Assembly: GCA_029379385.1 (NCBI GenBank)
Contig: CM055612.1
Location: forward strand, 3,348,001 to 3,412,000
Direction: 5' to 3'
Length of the DNA stretch: 64,000 nucleotides
From: Quillaja saponaria
Lineage: Eukaryota > Streptophyta > Magnoliopsida > Fabales > Quillajaceae
Under the pieces are notes generated by a model, which was not told the DNA's origin, searched no databases, and saw nothing but the letters and a program-made list of their open reading frames with translations. The translations under genes and the position numbers were made by a program. Of this stretch, positions 22,746-34,193 are shown in pieces (the stretch's first letter is position 1; every line of letters begins with the position of its first letter).

Positions 22746-24164
22746 ATGGCCGTTCGAATCGTTAAACTCGCTTTAGTTAGTGGGGTGAAGCAGCTCAACA
22801 AAGCTTCACCATTTTATCCACTGCCTTTCTTCGATGAATTTTCATGTTTCTCTATGATAACAAAGGATTTGTATAAAAGAGAAAATTTACAATTTGGGTG
22901 GTGGTGTTCGTGCAATTTGATTCGATGGATGACAACCAGCAAGCGAGTACAAGATAGAAGCAAAATGAAGAGGGTTCATTACCTTGAAATTGCGACGGAG
23001 AAGTGGAAGATAGCTTCTAAAGTTCTCTTCTTGATGGAGATTCTTAGAAAAGAGCCCGAGATGATCATTCCCGTTCGGTCACTTGACCAATACAGGAGGC
23101 AGATTAATTTACCAAAGCCCCATAAAATCTCGGATTTCATTCGGAAGTGTCCCAAACTGTTTGAGTTGTACAAGGATCATAAGGGGGTCTTATGGTGTGG
23201 GATAACTGAGAAAGCTGAAGACTTGTTGAAAGAGGAGGAGAAGATTATTGAGGAAAATGAAGACAAAGCTGCTGAGCATGTAACGAGGTTTCTGATGATG
23301 TCTGTGTATAAACGGCTTCCATTGGATAAGATTGCACATTTCAGGCCAGACTTTGGCTTGCCAATTGATTTCAGAGTCAATTGGGTGCACAAGTATCCTC
23401 AACATTTTAGGGTGGTTAAGTCTGAAGATGAAGTTGAGTATTTAGAGCTTGTTTCATGGAACCCAGCTTGGGCAATCACTGAATTGGAGAAGAAGGTATT
23501 GGGAATAACTGAGACTAATACTCATACCCCAGGTTTGCTTTCACTTCCATTCCCCTTGAAATTCCCTCAAAACTATAAGAAGGTTTATAGATATGGAGGA
23601 AAGATTGAACATTTTCAGAAAAGGTCATACTTGTCTCCTTATGCGGATGCCACAGGGCTTAAAGCCGGGTCACTTGAGTTTGATAAGAGGGCAGTTGCTG
23701 TCATGCATGAGCTGCTTAGTTTTACTGTTGAGAAGAGATTGGTCACTGATCATCTTACTCACTTCCGAAGGGAACTAGTGATGCCTCAAAAGCTTATGAG
23801 ACTTTTTTTGAAGCATTTTGGCATTTTCTATGTCTCAGAGAGAGGGAAGAGATTTAGTGTATTCCTAACGGATGCTTATGAAGGTTCAGAGCTGATTGAG
23901 AAAGGCCCGTTGGTCCTTTGGAAGGAAAGAGTACAAAGTCTTATTGGTCATAGAGGAAGGAAGAAGAAGATTGAAACATTTAATGACATGTCAGATATGG
24001 AAAACAATGGGTTGTTGGAGAGGAATTTTGAGGAGGAAAACTTGCATTTGCAACTTGACGAAGAAAACGCCATGGATTGTGAGGAGGATGCTTTACTTAC
24101 AGAGGATTCTCAGATGGATATTGGAGAGGTTTCCAATGCATACAAGAATATCGAAATATCTTGA
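22746..24164 (+). CDS. PORR-domain protein (plant organelle RNA recognition), probable organelle splicing factor
   Basis: Single-exon gene of 472 residues starting at the ATG of MAVRIVKLAL. The frame is open five codons further upstream but without an ATG. The N-terminus (about residues 1-60) is basic and hydrophobic and fits a mitochondrial or chloroplast targeting peptide. From about residue 70 the PORR domain follows, with hallmark stretches RSKMKRVHYLEIATEKWK, PHKISDFIRKCPKLFELYKD, RFLMMSVYKRLPLDKIAHFR and LMRLFLKHFGIFYVSERGKR. Family members (WTF1, WTF9, RPD1) bind group II introns and are needed for organelle intron splicing. The exact target cannot be read from sequence. The C-terminus is acidic and low in complexity, which is common in the family. 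The gene starts divergently from the sterol dehydrogenase gene. Confidence 0.92.
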   Translation: MAVRIVKLALVSGVKQLNKASPFYPLPFFDEFSCFSMITKDLYKRENLQFGWWCSCNLIRWMTTSKRVQDRSKMKRVHYLEIATEKWKIASKVLFLMEILRKEPEMIIPVRSLDQYRRQINLPKPHKISDFIRKCPKLFELYKDHKGVLWCGITEKAEDLLKEEEKIIEENEDKAAEHVTRFLMMSVYKRLPLDKIAHFRPDFGLPIDFRVNWVHKYPQHFRVVKSEDEVEYLELVSWNPAWAITELEKKVLGITETNTHTPGLLSLPFPLKFPQNYKKVYRYGGKIEHFQKRSYLSPYADATGLKAGSLEFDKRAVAVMHELLSFTVEKRLVTDHLTHFRRELVMPQKLMRLFLKHFGIFYVSERGKRFSVFLTDAYEGSELIEKGPLVLWKERVQSLIGHRGRKKKIETFNDMSDMENNGLLERNFEEENLHLQLDEENAMDCEEDALLTEDSQMDIGEVSNAYKNIEIS

Positions 24165-25791
24165 GGTAATAATTATCAAAAGTGAGTAGTACATATGTAG
24201 ATGAAATCCAGTACTTGTAAACCTCACTTCTTTATTTTGTTTTGATGGAATCTAACTTTTCAGCCTCAATTAGTTGGTAAATCTTAGGATCTATGTTGTG
24301 GTGAAGTTGTTAAACCCTACTATAGTTGAAACAGGGAGCAAGATTTTGCTTCACAGAAATATAAGTTGATTCATAGTTAAAACTCTTAAACACAGCTTGA
24401 TTGGATCTACCAATTCTATTCATAGCTTGATAAATATAAGTTCTCCTCGATTGTACAAAGAACTCCATTGAGGAGGGCTACTGCATTCTTTTATCTGTTT
24501 GGAACTGTTAGTGATATTATTAGTAGTTAGTACGTTTGTTAAAGGTTGATTATTTATTTTTTGAGATCAATATTGAGCCAACCTGGACAATAGGCTTGCC
24601 ATCCAACCATACCTGCCAGTTTAGGCTTAACTCTTCATTCATGAATAAGAAGCAATCATTCGCTGGAGACGAAGGTGTGCCCGATGCCTCTCATGTGACA
24701 TGTCTAGGCGTGACTAATAGCAAATTGCTTGGTGTAACCACCTCTTTAATGGGCTAGTAGTGAATTGCTGCCTACAAATAACAACTGAAAGTGATTTTGG
24801 AAGTTCAGTTGGTTGGACTTGGCCCAGGACTCTTTAACTCATCGATTTTCCTGTCACAGTGGTTTCTCAAGCTGCAGCATATTGTTTTCAGTCCATCCCT
24901 TCGCCAGTTAGATGACCATGACAAAACTTTTGCAGGTCATCTAGCTATGAGGAATGAGGCGTGATTTCCACCTCTAAATCCAACCTTTTCATGGGCCATT
25001 CACGTACTTCACTCAGAGCTGGCTGATCTACTTGGCTGTATTGTTTTTGACCCACTAATTATTCACAATTTTGTTTTAAGTTTGAGTAAGTATGATGTCT
25101 CAAGTTTCCTACTAGAAAAGAGAATTGAATTTAGAAGGATCAACTACAAATATAATAGATACTTAATCAGCTGTGTAGTCGTCAACCCGGGCTGACGAAA
25201 TGGTGGGTGAGGAGAACAAAGTTTAGTACGATGCATATTGATTGCTATATGCTATTCAAATATTGATTTTCGATTAGAAAAATTATTGAAAATTTTACTC
25301 CTCATGACTACTCATAAATGTTCAAACAGGAGCTCCTGAAACATACCTCATTAACCACTTGGCCAATCCTGGTCTAGTTTTTCACCCTTCACATAGTCAT
25401 AAGTAAGTAATTAATTTTAATTTCAATGTGACAGAGGAAAAAGGAATATATATAAGTGCAAACGAATCTTATTAAAAGAGTTTAAACTTTGTAAGGGTGT
25501 CTGCTTACTCTTTAATTTTATTTCAAAACCTAAAAGGCATATTCCTATTCTACTTTCGGTAAAAAAAAGTAAAAATAATAATAATTAGAACACTAGAGAA
25601 CCCTTCCCTTCTTCCCTCTTCTCCTTTGTACTTTTATTTCACACCTACTCTCATTCAATGAAGAATTGAAGGCATTTGAAAACCCTCAACCATACCAACA
25701 TCAAGTTGGGTGCTATCATTAACTATTTTCCCACCCACCTACAATCTTAAATATCCAAACTACAATCCTCACAATCTTCATCACAGTCACA
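24165..25791. other. Spacer between the PORR and KCS10 genes
   Basis: 3' UTR of the PORR gene followed by the KCS10 promoter. A TATA-like AATATATATAAG lies near 25446, and a pyrimidine-rich 5' leader (TTCCCTTCTTCCCTCTTCTCC) follows near 25600. No other gene is seen. Confidence 0.55.
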
Positions 25792-28287
25792 ATGGCTAGT
25801 GAAAGAGATCTCTTATCCACAGAGATTGTCAACCGTGGGATTGAATCATCTGGCCCCAACGCCGGTTCTTTAACCTTCTCTGTTAGAGTCCGGAGGCGGC
25901 TACCGGATTTTCTTCAATCAGTGAACCTTAAGTATGTGAAATTGGGGTACCATTACCTCATTAACCATGGCATATACTTGGCCACCATACCTGTTTTGGT
26001 GCTTGTGTTTAGTGCTGAGGTTGGTAGTCTCAGCAAGGAAGAGCTATGGAAGAACCTTTTGGAAGATGCACGCCATGACCTTGCCAATGTGATTGCTTTC
26101 TTTGGTGTCTTTGTCTTCACCTTGTCTGTCTATTTCATGTCAAGGCCACGCACTACTTACCTTATTGATTTTGCTTGTTACAAACCCAGTGATGATCTCA
26201 AGGTAATTAAAATTTACTTGTAGTAATAAATAAATAAATAAAACTTATAGTATTTTTATTTTTATTTTTGTTCTGTTTGCAGGTGTCAAAGGAGCAATTC
26301 ATTGAGCTAGCAAGAAAATCAGGCAAGTTTGATGAGGCAAGCCTTGAATTCCAAAAGAGGATGCTAATGTCATCAGGCATAGGGGATGAGACCTATATAC
26401 CAAAGGCAGTAATTGCATCAAATGAAAACTGTGCATCAATGAAAGAAGGTAGAGCTGAAGCCACATCAGTTATGTTTGGAGCACTTGATGAACTGTTTGA
26501 GAAAACCAAAGTGAGGCCTAAAGATGTTGGTATTTTAGTAGTGAATTGCAGCATTTTCAACCCCACCCCGTCTCTGTCAGCTATGATTATCAACCATTAC
26601 AAAATGAGGGGTAACATTTTGAGCTATAATTTGGGTGGAATGGGTTGTAGTGCTGGGATTATAGCTGTGGATTTGGCAAGAGACATGCTTGAGTCCAATC
26701 CTAATAACTATGCTGTGGTTGTGAGCAGTGAGATGGTTGGGTTTAATTGGTATCAAGGCAAAGAGAGGTCTATGCTCATTCCAAATTGTTTCTTTCGTAT
26801 GGGTTGCTCTGCTCTTTTGCTCTCCAACAAACGCCGTGACTACAGTCGTGCCAAGTACCGCCTTGAACATATTGTTCGTACTCATAAAGGTGCTGATGAC
26901 CGTAGCTTCAGGTTTGGCTTCCTCATATCTTCTTGTTTGTTACTAGTTCTAATTAATTTCTAGTGCTATGTTCACGTTGTAAATGACACCAAATTCACAT
27001 TCACTAAGGAATGAGTTGGTTCCACATCAGATTGATGCCTCACTGAGACTGACTTTTGGCTCTATCAACAAAGCAACACTGATTTTAGAATTTTTTTAAA
27101 AAAAAAAAAAAATTAAAACTGGGATACTTTTTTGGTTGTGCTTGAAGCACTGCTTTTGGAGACAAAAAAGCAAGAAAAAGAAGGATGATTAGGGTGGAGA
27201 GGCTGTCGTGTAGAGTAAATTTTACTTGAGTGTTATAGTTTTGACTTTTGAAATGAATGTTCTATTTTTTTATTACATCAAAAAGGTGGACGCCATAGAA
27301 TTGAATTAATTGAGATTTGTGTGACGATTTCAGAATAACATGTTGCTAGTTCAGCCCCTATGAGCCTATTTTTCAGTTTTGTATTCGGCCCATTCCCTAA
27401 GAGCAATAAATGCTATTGGGTGGGCCTAAGACGGGCTTGTAACTGTCAATTACAGCCTTTAAGAGTTTCTATTTGTTGAGTAACCTACAAAGGCCTGAAA
27501 GATAGTGGGACTAACTATATAGAGCTAACTTGCCAACCTGTCGTTTATCCCCGTTTCTGCCACTGTCGTATTAATGGCCTACCTGGACCATCTTATCGCT
27601 TGAGATCAAATTCAATAAATGGCAGGGGTATTTTTTAGATTATGATTTATTATTATTTTTACCAAAATAAAGAATATGGATTATTGCTAAATCCTCGAAT
27701 ACAACAGATGTGTCTACCAGGAGGAAGATGAACAGAGATTCAAGGGGCTAAAGGTGAGCAAAGACCTGGTTGAAATTGGTGGCGATGCTCTCAAAACCAA
27801 CATAACCACACTTGGACCCCTTGTGCTACCTTTCTCCGAGCAGCTTCTCTTTTTCGTCAACCTCCTTTGGAGTCACTTGTTCGGTAGCAATGCCGCCGGG
27901 AACTCACCAAATTCATCAAAAAAACCATACATTCCGGACTACAAGCTTGCATTCGAGCACTTCTGTCTGCACGCCTCTAGCAAGACTGTTCTTGATGAGC
28001 TACAGAGAAACTTAGAGCTTAGTGACAAGAATATTGAAGCTTCAAGGATGACTCTACATCGTTTTGGCAACACCTCTAGCAGCAGCATTTGGTATGAGTT
28101 AGCTTACTTGGAAGCTAAGGAAAGAGTGAAGAGAGGAGACCGTGTTTGGCAATTGGCTTTTGGGTCTGGCTTTAAGTGCAACAGTGTGGTTTGGAGTTCA
28201 ATGCGCCGTGTTAAGAAGCCTTCTAGGAATAACCCCTGGCTTGATTGCATTGACAGATACCCTGTGCCTCTCCCTCACTCTCTGTAA
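25792..28287 (+). CDS. KCS10: 3-ketoacyl-CoA synthase 10 (FIDDLEHEAD type)
   Basis: This enzyme condenses malonyl-CoA with long-chain acyl-CoA, the first step of very-long-chain fatty acid elongation at the ER. Arabidopsis KCS10 (FDH) is epidermal and prevents organ fusion. Three inferred exons, 25792-26202, 26283-26911 and 27708-28287, join in phase to 539 residues. The N-terminus ([35 protein letters not shown]) is the FDH signature, followed by two membrane segments at about residues 55-75 and 100-125. The active-site Cys is in GGMGCSAG (about residue 259). The catalytic His and Asn regions are present ([25 protein letters not shown]). It ends [18 protein letters not shown]. The serine/asparagine-rich loop before [14 protein letters not shown] is variable in FDH proteins. 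No break is seen. Confidence 0.95.
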
Positions 28288-29113
28288 GCTAAATTAATCA
28301 AGGCTATGAGTAGAAAAGCTAGTGTCTAACCTTAATTACCAATGCATTTGGGTTTATGTATTTCTTGGTTCCTCCTTCTAGTGTTGTTTATCTCTGTTGG
28401 ATAACAACTTTCAGAGTGTTGCTTGTCCCAAACGTGTCCTGTTTGTTCTGTTTGAGCCTATGACTTTAATTTTACATTAAGTTGTTGTTGGTCGAGACAT
28501 GAAGTTGTTGCTAGGTGAGATTTTAAGAATGATAATAATGGTGTAGCATGTATCAGTGAGATGAGAATGCTTTTTATTGAAATTAAGGTTACAATTACTA
28601 CTCATTGAAATGTTAGTATAGTTGTGTAAAAGATTTAAAACTTATTCATGATACCTTATTTAATCGTTAAAATTTTTCGGCAAAATAATTATTTGGTATA
28701 GTATCGGAGCCTCTACAATCAAGTGATGCCTCTACAATCAAGTGATAAAAGACGTGTATCATATCAAAAATCTATTTTTGGAGATTGCAAAACTACTTAC
28801 ATTTTGGGTGAAATAATTTTTTGAGAAGGGTAATCCAATTTTCCCATAAAAGCATTCCCAAAACAATGGAATCATGAAAGTGTGCTAAGCAATTGAGCAC
28901 GGAAAGATTTCCACAACTATGCATGCCCTTTACTTAAATAACTCTAGGCAATATATACATGCCAAAAGGGCCTGATCTTAACATTTTCCTTACTGTCCAA
29001 CCTCTAGCCAATGACAATGTCCATTATAAATGAATCTTCAAGTTCCACACCACAATCTCACATCTATCTGAAAGACTGAAAGCCCGCCACCCCTTTACTT
29101 TGATTCAATTTCA
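28288..29113. other. Spacer between KCS10 and the small secreted protein gene
   Basis: 3' UTR of KCS10, then a promoter-like stretch. I saw no other gene. Confidence 0.5.
29007..29031 (+). promoter_or_regulatory. CCAAT box and TATA box upstream of the small secreted protein gene
   Basis: GCCAATGAC at about 29007 and TATAAAT at about 29025 lie 80-110 bases upstream of the ATG at 29114. This spacing leaves room for a leader of 50-60 bases. It supports the following short frame as a real gene. Confidence 0.55.
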
Positions 29114-29401
29114 ATGGCAAACCAAAACCCCTTTATGATCTTAATTCTGTTAACCTTACTAGTTTTTTGTGTTAAGGGAGACAAAGCAGCACAAGAGAGA
29201 CTTGGGCTAGTTGCAGAAGATGCCATTACCTTAACCACCATTGAAGTTTCCAATGTTAAAGAACTCATCAATGCAATCCCACAACTCAAAACCTTAAACA
29301 ATTCCAATTGTGTATTAGCAGATAACAATGTTTTTCGTTGTGTTGGAAAATTGATTGATGTGCTAAGCGATGTTCAAAATTTGCTAAATAGCTTGAATTA
29401 G
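29114..29401 (+). CDS. Small predicted secreted protein, unrecognised family
   Basis: Single-exon frame of 95 residues in a good start context (TCAATGGCA). Residues 1-22 (MANQNPFMILILLTLLVFCV) read as a signal peptide, with likely cleavage after the Val-Lys-Gly that follows. The mature part of about 70 residues is mostly amphipathic-helix-like (VSNVKELINAIPQLKTL; GKLIDVLSDVQNLLNSL). It has only two cysteines, 12 residues apart (NCVLADNNVFRC), which could form one disulfide. I do not recognise the family. It is not a defensin, LTP, RALF or other cysteine-rich type by Cys pattern. A TATA and CCAAT box precede it at plausible distance. It could be a lineage-specific apoplastic peptide or a chance frame. 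Confidence 0.6.
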   Translation: MANQNPFMILILLTLLVFCVKGDKAAQERLGLVAEDAITLTTIEVSNVKELINAIPQLKTLNNSNCVLADNNVFRCVGKLIDVLSDVQNLLNSLN

Positions 29402-29829
29402 TTGGATTCACTATCTCTTATAAAGGATGCAATTTCTTTGTTGATTTTGGTGGAGGATGTTACGAGCTTCAATGATTTGTGCAATTTTGCACTGTAAGAT
29501 TTTGATGTCACTATTCAACTATTGCTTAGCAGTAGACTACAAGATATGTGCTGCTTACCAACGACGTCGTTTACCGTGTTCAAAGGTTTGCACATAGCAG
29601 AGATGGGCTATAACCAAGCTGCAACAAAAATATTAATTAATTAATAAAATATAAATGTAGATTGTAAGTGCAATATTTCCCTGGCAAATTAAATATACAC
29701 TAATTAACCTTATTATATGATGTATTTTAACAAATAAATGCCCCCACAGATATTTATTTGCATCAAAATTAAAAAAGTTATTAAGTATAATCTTTGTCTC
29801 GTTAATTTCTCATTTTTAATCCTTAGGAT

Positions 29830-30508
29830 TTGAGGTGTTCATGTCGTATTAATTCTGAACCAATCCAACCTAATTGGTTTTAAATTTTTTTTGAGATCAA
29901 TTGAATCCATATAGAGCTTGAAACTAGTCCAGTCAAATCCATGAAATTCGATTTGGTTGATCATATTAGATTTTTTATTTAGGCTTATTATTTTACAAGT
30001 CACTTGCTTAAATAATAATGTCTTAAAAACAATAAGATGTTGTAACATGTAATTTTAAAGAGTAATAACACACTTTAAATATTTAATAATTAATAATATA
30101 TTTCAAAAATTACAATTAGGCTCCCAATATTAAACATAAAATGCAAATTCTAAATCTCTTCAACAAAGTTGGCTTAAAATGGAACTACAATACACAATGG
30201 GCTTAATTAGACTAATATTGGGACTACTCTAGTTAGTTGATTGTTGACTAATAATTAAGAATTAAATGATTTTATGGAAATATAGTAATTTTTTAAAATA
30301 ATTTAAATTATTAGATTAGGTCGAATTAAGTTTGATTACTAAATTTTGAAATATTAAACCAATTCAACTCAATAATTAACATATGTAAAAAAAAAAAATA
30401 CAAACTAATTCAATCCAAGCAACAATATTTCTAATCTAATTCAACCTGTTCAGATTGATTTAATCAAATTAGATCGGACCATGAACATATCTATTGAACT
30501 CTTAATGA
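29830..30508. mobile_element. Possible hAT-like non-autonomous element
   Basis: The left end reads GAGGTGTTCATG. The right end, on the minus strand, reads GATATGTTCATGG. Both are followed by subterminal sequence rich in short motifs of the type AATTGAAT or GATTGAATT. Degenerate ends of the GGTGTTCATG type are common in plant hAT-derived MITEs. The termini are imperfect and no clear 8-bp target duplication was found. Confidence 0.4.
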
Positions 30509-30632
30509 ATAAGTTATTCTAATTATTTATATATTTTTTTGTAAATGTAAACATCAAGAGGATAGATTAAATTACATCAAGACTTTTCTCTCCTTCATTT
30601 AGACTCTTGAAATTTGTAATTTTCTAAATATA

Positions 30633-30636
30633 TAAA

Positions 30637-30690
<54 letters not shown>
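30633..30690. repeat. AT dinucleotide microsatellite
   Basis: About 25 or more consecutive AT units in an intergenic AT-rich region. Confidence 0.9.
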
Positions 30691-30692
<2 letters not shown>

Positions 30693-33600
30693 TTAAATTT
30701 TCAAAAGTTGATTTAATCAAGTAAACATGATAATAATAATTTGTCAATTGATAAAGTACTGACTTCTTTATATAACATGTTGTGAGTCTTGATTTGTCTT
30801 TGAGTTAATATATTCAATTTAAATTGCTAATAAATTTAGAAGACACAAAATAAATAATAATTAATTATGAATTGACTCATGTACACATGAATATTGTGAC
30901 ATTAAATTGTGCACTTCCTAAGAATTAATGTTTTACCCACTAAGCTACTTATTTATCCTAATTAATTCGCAAGACTAAATCATGACCAATAAATTGTAGT
31001 TGGTCCAAATTCATCCAATCTAGAACTCTGATTATATATAATTAAGCTTGGTATGAAAATTTCAAGTTACAGTCAAAATCTACAATAAATATTAATAAAA
31101 AGAAATCTAGAATAAATAATAAATAATGCTAAAAGAAAAATGAAATTGACTGAATTAATGTGAAAAGATATGTAATTCCTAAGTCAAATACTTATTTAGT
31201 TTTTCAAATTCAAGAAAAGAAAAAAGAACAAGAACAAGAAACAATAAATTTGATTGACTATAAATTTAAAGTGGTGGCAAATGGTTGTTGAAGATTGATA
31301 GCACAGTTCTGTGACGCAAGCTACAGAGACAAACTTGTCTTATTAATACGTTAATTTCCTCGTAATTTTGTTTCACCAAAGCATCCTTCTGCGCACGCCA
31401 CTCGATAAAAAAAATAAATTGATTAGATGAAATAGAAATCTCAATAGATTGTTGGAATTAAATTTTCATAAATTATTTAATTTCAATAACATAAACTAAT
31501 TTTTACTGACGAGTTTTAGAGTATGATGCTACTGCACCTGAGTTCGATAATATTGTTTCTATATAATATTATGATTTTTAAAAAATCATGATAAAATTAT
31601 TTAATTAATTATTTGATAATTGTTTTTGAAAAAAATATCATGAGAATATATTTTCAACTAATTATGATTTTTTGTTTGTTATTATTATGTAATTACAAGT
31701 TACAAGAATTTTTTACAAGTCAGAACATTATCAACTAATTCTTAATTTTGTTTGCTAGCTATAAAAATGTTGAGTTTTTCTTCCAAATTCATGCACAAGT
31801 AGAATTCATCTTTAGAATGTTAGAATTTTCCTAAACGATAATGGACGATGACCACTGGAAGGTTGATGGAAACAGCTGTTTCTTTTCAGGCTTGGAAACT
31901 AGTAACAAGTTTCTAGCTCTAGTTAGCTTAGAAACCAGAAATTCTACTTTCAAATTTCCAGGTTAGTTCCTTGTAGAAAAGAAAATTAACAAAATGACAC
32001 TAGTAGATTTATCCCAATTGAAAGTTTCAACTTATTGTTAATTAGTGTATTTTTAAAAAAACAAACATCGAGTTTAAATTAACTTGAGTTTAATTCTCGT
32101 GAGTAATTATTATTTGAACAATTAAGTAATATATGTGATAATTTATGTATATTTTAATTAATTTAAATACTAAAACAGATCTCCCTGATTAAAACTAAAA
32201 CTAAAAGAAGTAAGTGTCATAGTCCAGCCATAAAATATGCATGTCACATCGTAAATACATAATTGTTTTTCTTTTTTCCTTTTGCCTTTTTCTTGTTATA
32301 CTTGTCAATTTTGCACTTTTTGATAGTCATGGGAGATGCGAAGTTGCTAACCGGTCCTTTTGCATATATTTCCAATATTTGTTGGTATTTGCGATGGTTA
32401 TTCCAAATTGAGATAATCATTTCCAATTTTATGCTAGTCAAATATTAATTCATAATAACAAATATAAATAAAAAGAAATGTACTGTCAGTATGAATTAAT
32501 AATTGACGATAGATATAAGGTCAAAGCCAGTTTGATTTGATGTTTGAAAATTAGTATTTAAAATAATTAATTTTGTTGATAGAAATTTAAAAAAAATTAA
32601 TATTAACATAATCTATTTTGTATAGTTTATTATCTAAAAAAATGATTTTGCATTATAAGAATATTAAAAAATAGTATTTTTGTCAAAAAAATAATATAAA
32701 AGCTATGTCTTGTATTTTACTAGAAATATATTTTAAAAAAGCTACACATGAATAGTTAGGCGTCTAACTAAAAATAATTCTTAACTAAAAATAATTCTTA
32801 ATTTATATTCTATTATATAAACTGAACGTAATTTTTAGATCAAAACATCATACACATGTTTCAAACACAAAACTACCAATAGTTATAATATATTAGCTCA
32901 CTTGATTAAAATTAATAATTTTAATATTAGTCCATGTCCCTCTCTTAACATCAAAGTTTTCTTTACCAAATTATATAACCCCCAACTATTTTTTTTCTTA
33001 ATTCTCGAATAAGAGAATAACTTTACTCTCATATATTTTATAATTTCTTCTTAATTTTATCCTTCTTAAATAAACTATTATAATATATAACTAAGCTATA
33101 TAGGATGGATCACCATACATATATAATTCATTGGAGATTAAGAAAAAGAAAAACTCATCCTAATAATTCGAGACCTCAATGACACAATTCATTATCCATT
33201 AAATAAGCATTGACCTGATGACCTCGACCATTTATTAACAACACAGGAGACACATGCTATAATATTTTGGGTCAAGATCATCATATGGAAGAAATGTGAA
33301 CACATTGTATTCAAATTAAAGTCTTGTGTAACTAACTGTTTAAAAAAGAGTGTATTAGGTTTTTTTTTTTTTTTTTTTTCTTTCTTAATTTTAATTTGCA
33401 ATTATTTTAGAGCAATCATGAAATGCAATTAGTTAGAGAAATCAACTGCAATTTGCATATAAACAAAGCAAGTCAAAAATTTAATCTTTTTTTATGAGAA
33501 AAATATGTGCAATTAATATTTTACATGTACACGTCAACTTGCATGCATTGCATATAAACACAAACACAACAATGACTTCCTTAAATTGATGATAAAAACA

Positions 33601-34097
33601 AAGTTAAAGATGGATTATGTTTTTTTTTTTTTGTTTAACCCAAATTTAACTAGGATATAATCAACCCTTAAACTTTATTAATTTTTAAAAAATCAGAAAA
33701 TATGGTTAGAATAGGGTTTAAACCAAAATAATATATATTTATAATATTTATTGCAGCTTTGGCTATAATTAAATTCTTAAGTTTTAAAATTAAAATTTGT
33801 ATTTTATTAAGTATCATTGATAATTAATCCTATTAAAATAAGACGAGTTTAAAAATCTTTTGTCTAACAATTCGAATGACCGTGTGATGTTTTGACATCC
33901 CTAATTATAAGTACATGCATTGACATGAGCAATGTGTAAACCGGAATTCAAAGGAACAAATAGCACATGGATTCCAAAGTAAACCTACCATTTTTCATTA
34001 AACAACTACATATTGGTGAACCAAAAATAAAAAATAAAAAAATCATAAATTAAGATTACAAAAAAGAATATATTAACTAAAATCCATCCAACACATC

Positions 34098-34106
34098 TAT
34101 AAATAG
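34098..34106 (+). promoter_or_regulatory. TATA box of the FMO1-like gene
   Basis: TATAAATAG lies about 95 bases upstream of the ATG at 34194, preceded by CATC and followed by GCC. It is a canonical plant TATA box at normal distance for a leader of about 60 bases. Confidence 0.7.
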
Positions 34107-34193
34107 GCCATTATCTTTCTACATTCCAACACACACTACTACTCAAACCAAGTATACCTTCTTTGAGCAAATATACCTCTATAGCTAGCTATA

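Larger units (their letters stand above)
29402..34193. other. Gene-poor AT-rich spacer upstream of FMO1-like
   Basis: About 4.8 kb with very high AT content and stops in all frames. It contains a possible hAT-like MITE (about 29830-30510), an AT dinucleotide microsatellite (about 30633-30690) and long poly-T tracts (for example near 33360). I see no coding exon, RNA gene or retroelement protein motif. Confidence 0.6.

Noticed and set aside
29402..34193. Search for retrotransposon, tRNA or miRNA genes in the AT-rich spacer
   Set aside because: No reverse transcriptase, gag or integrase motif, no tRNA B-box and no known plant miRNA sequence was seen by eye. A covariance-model and small-RNA search would be decisive.
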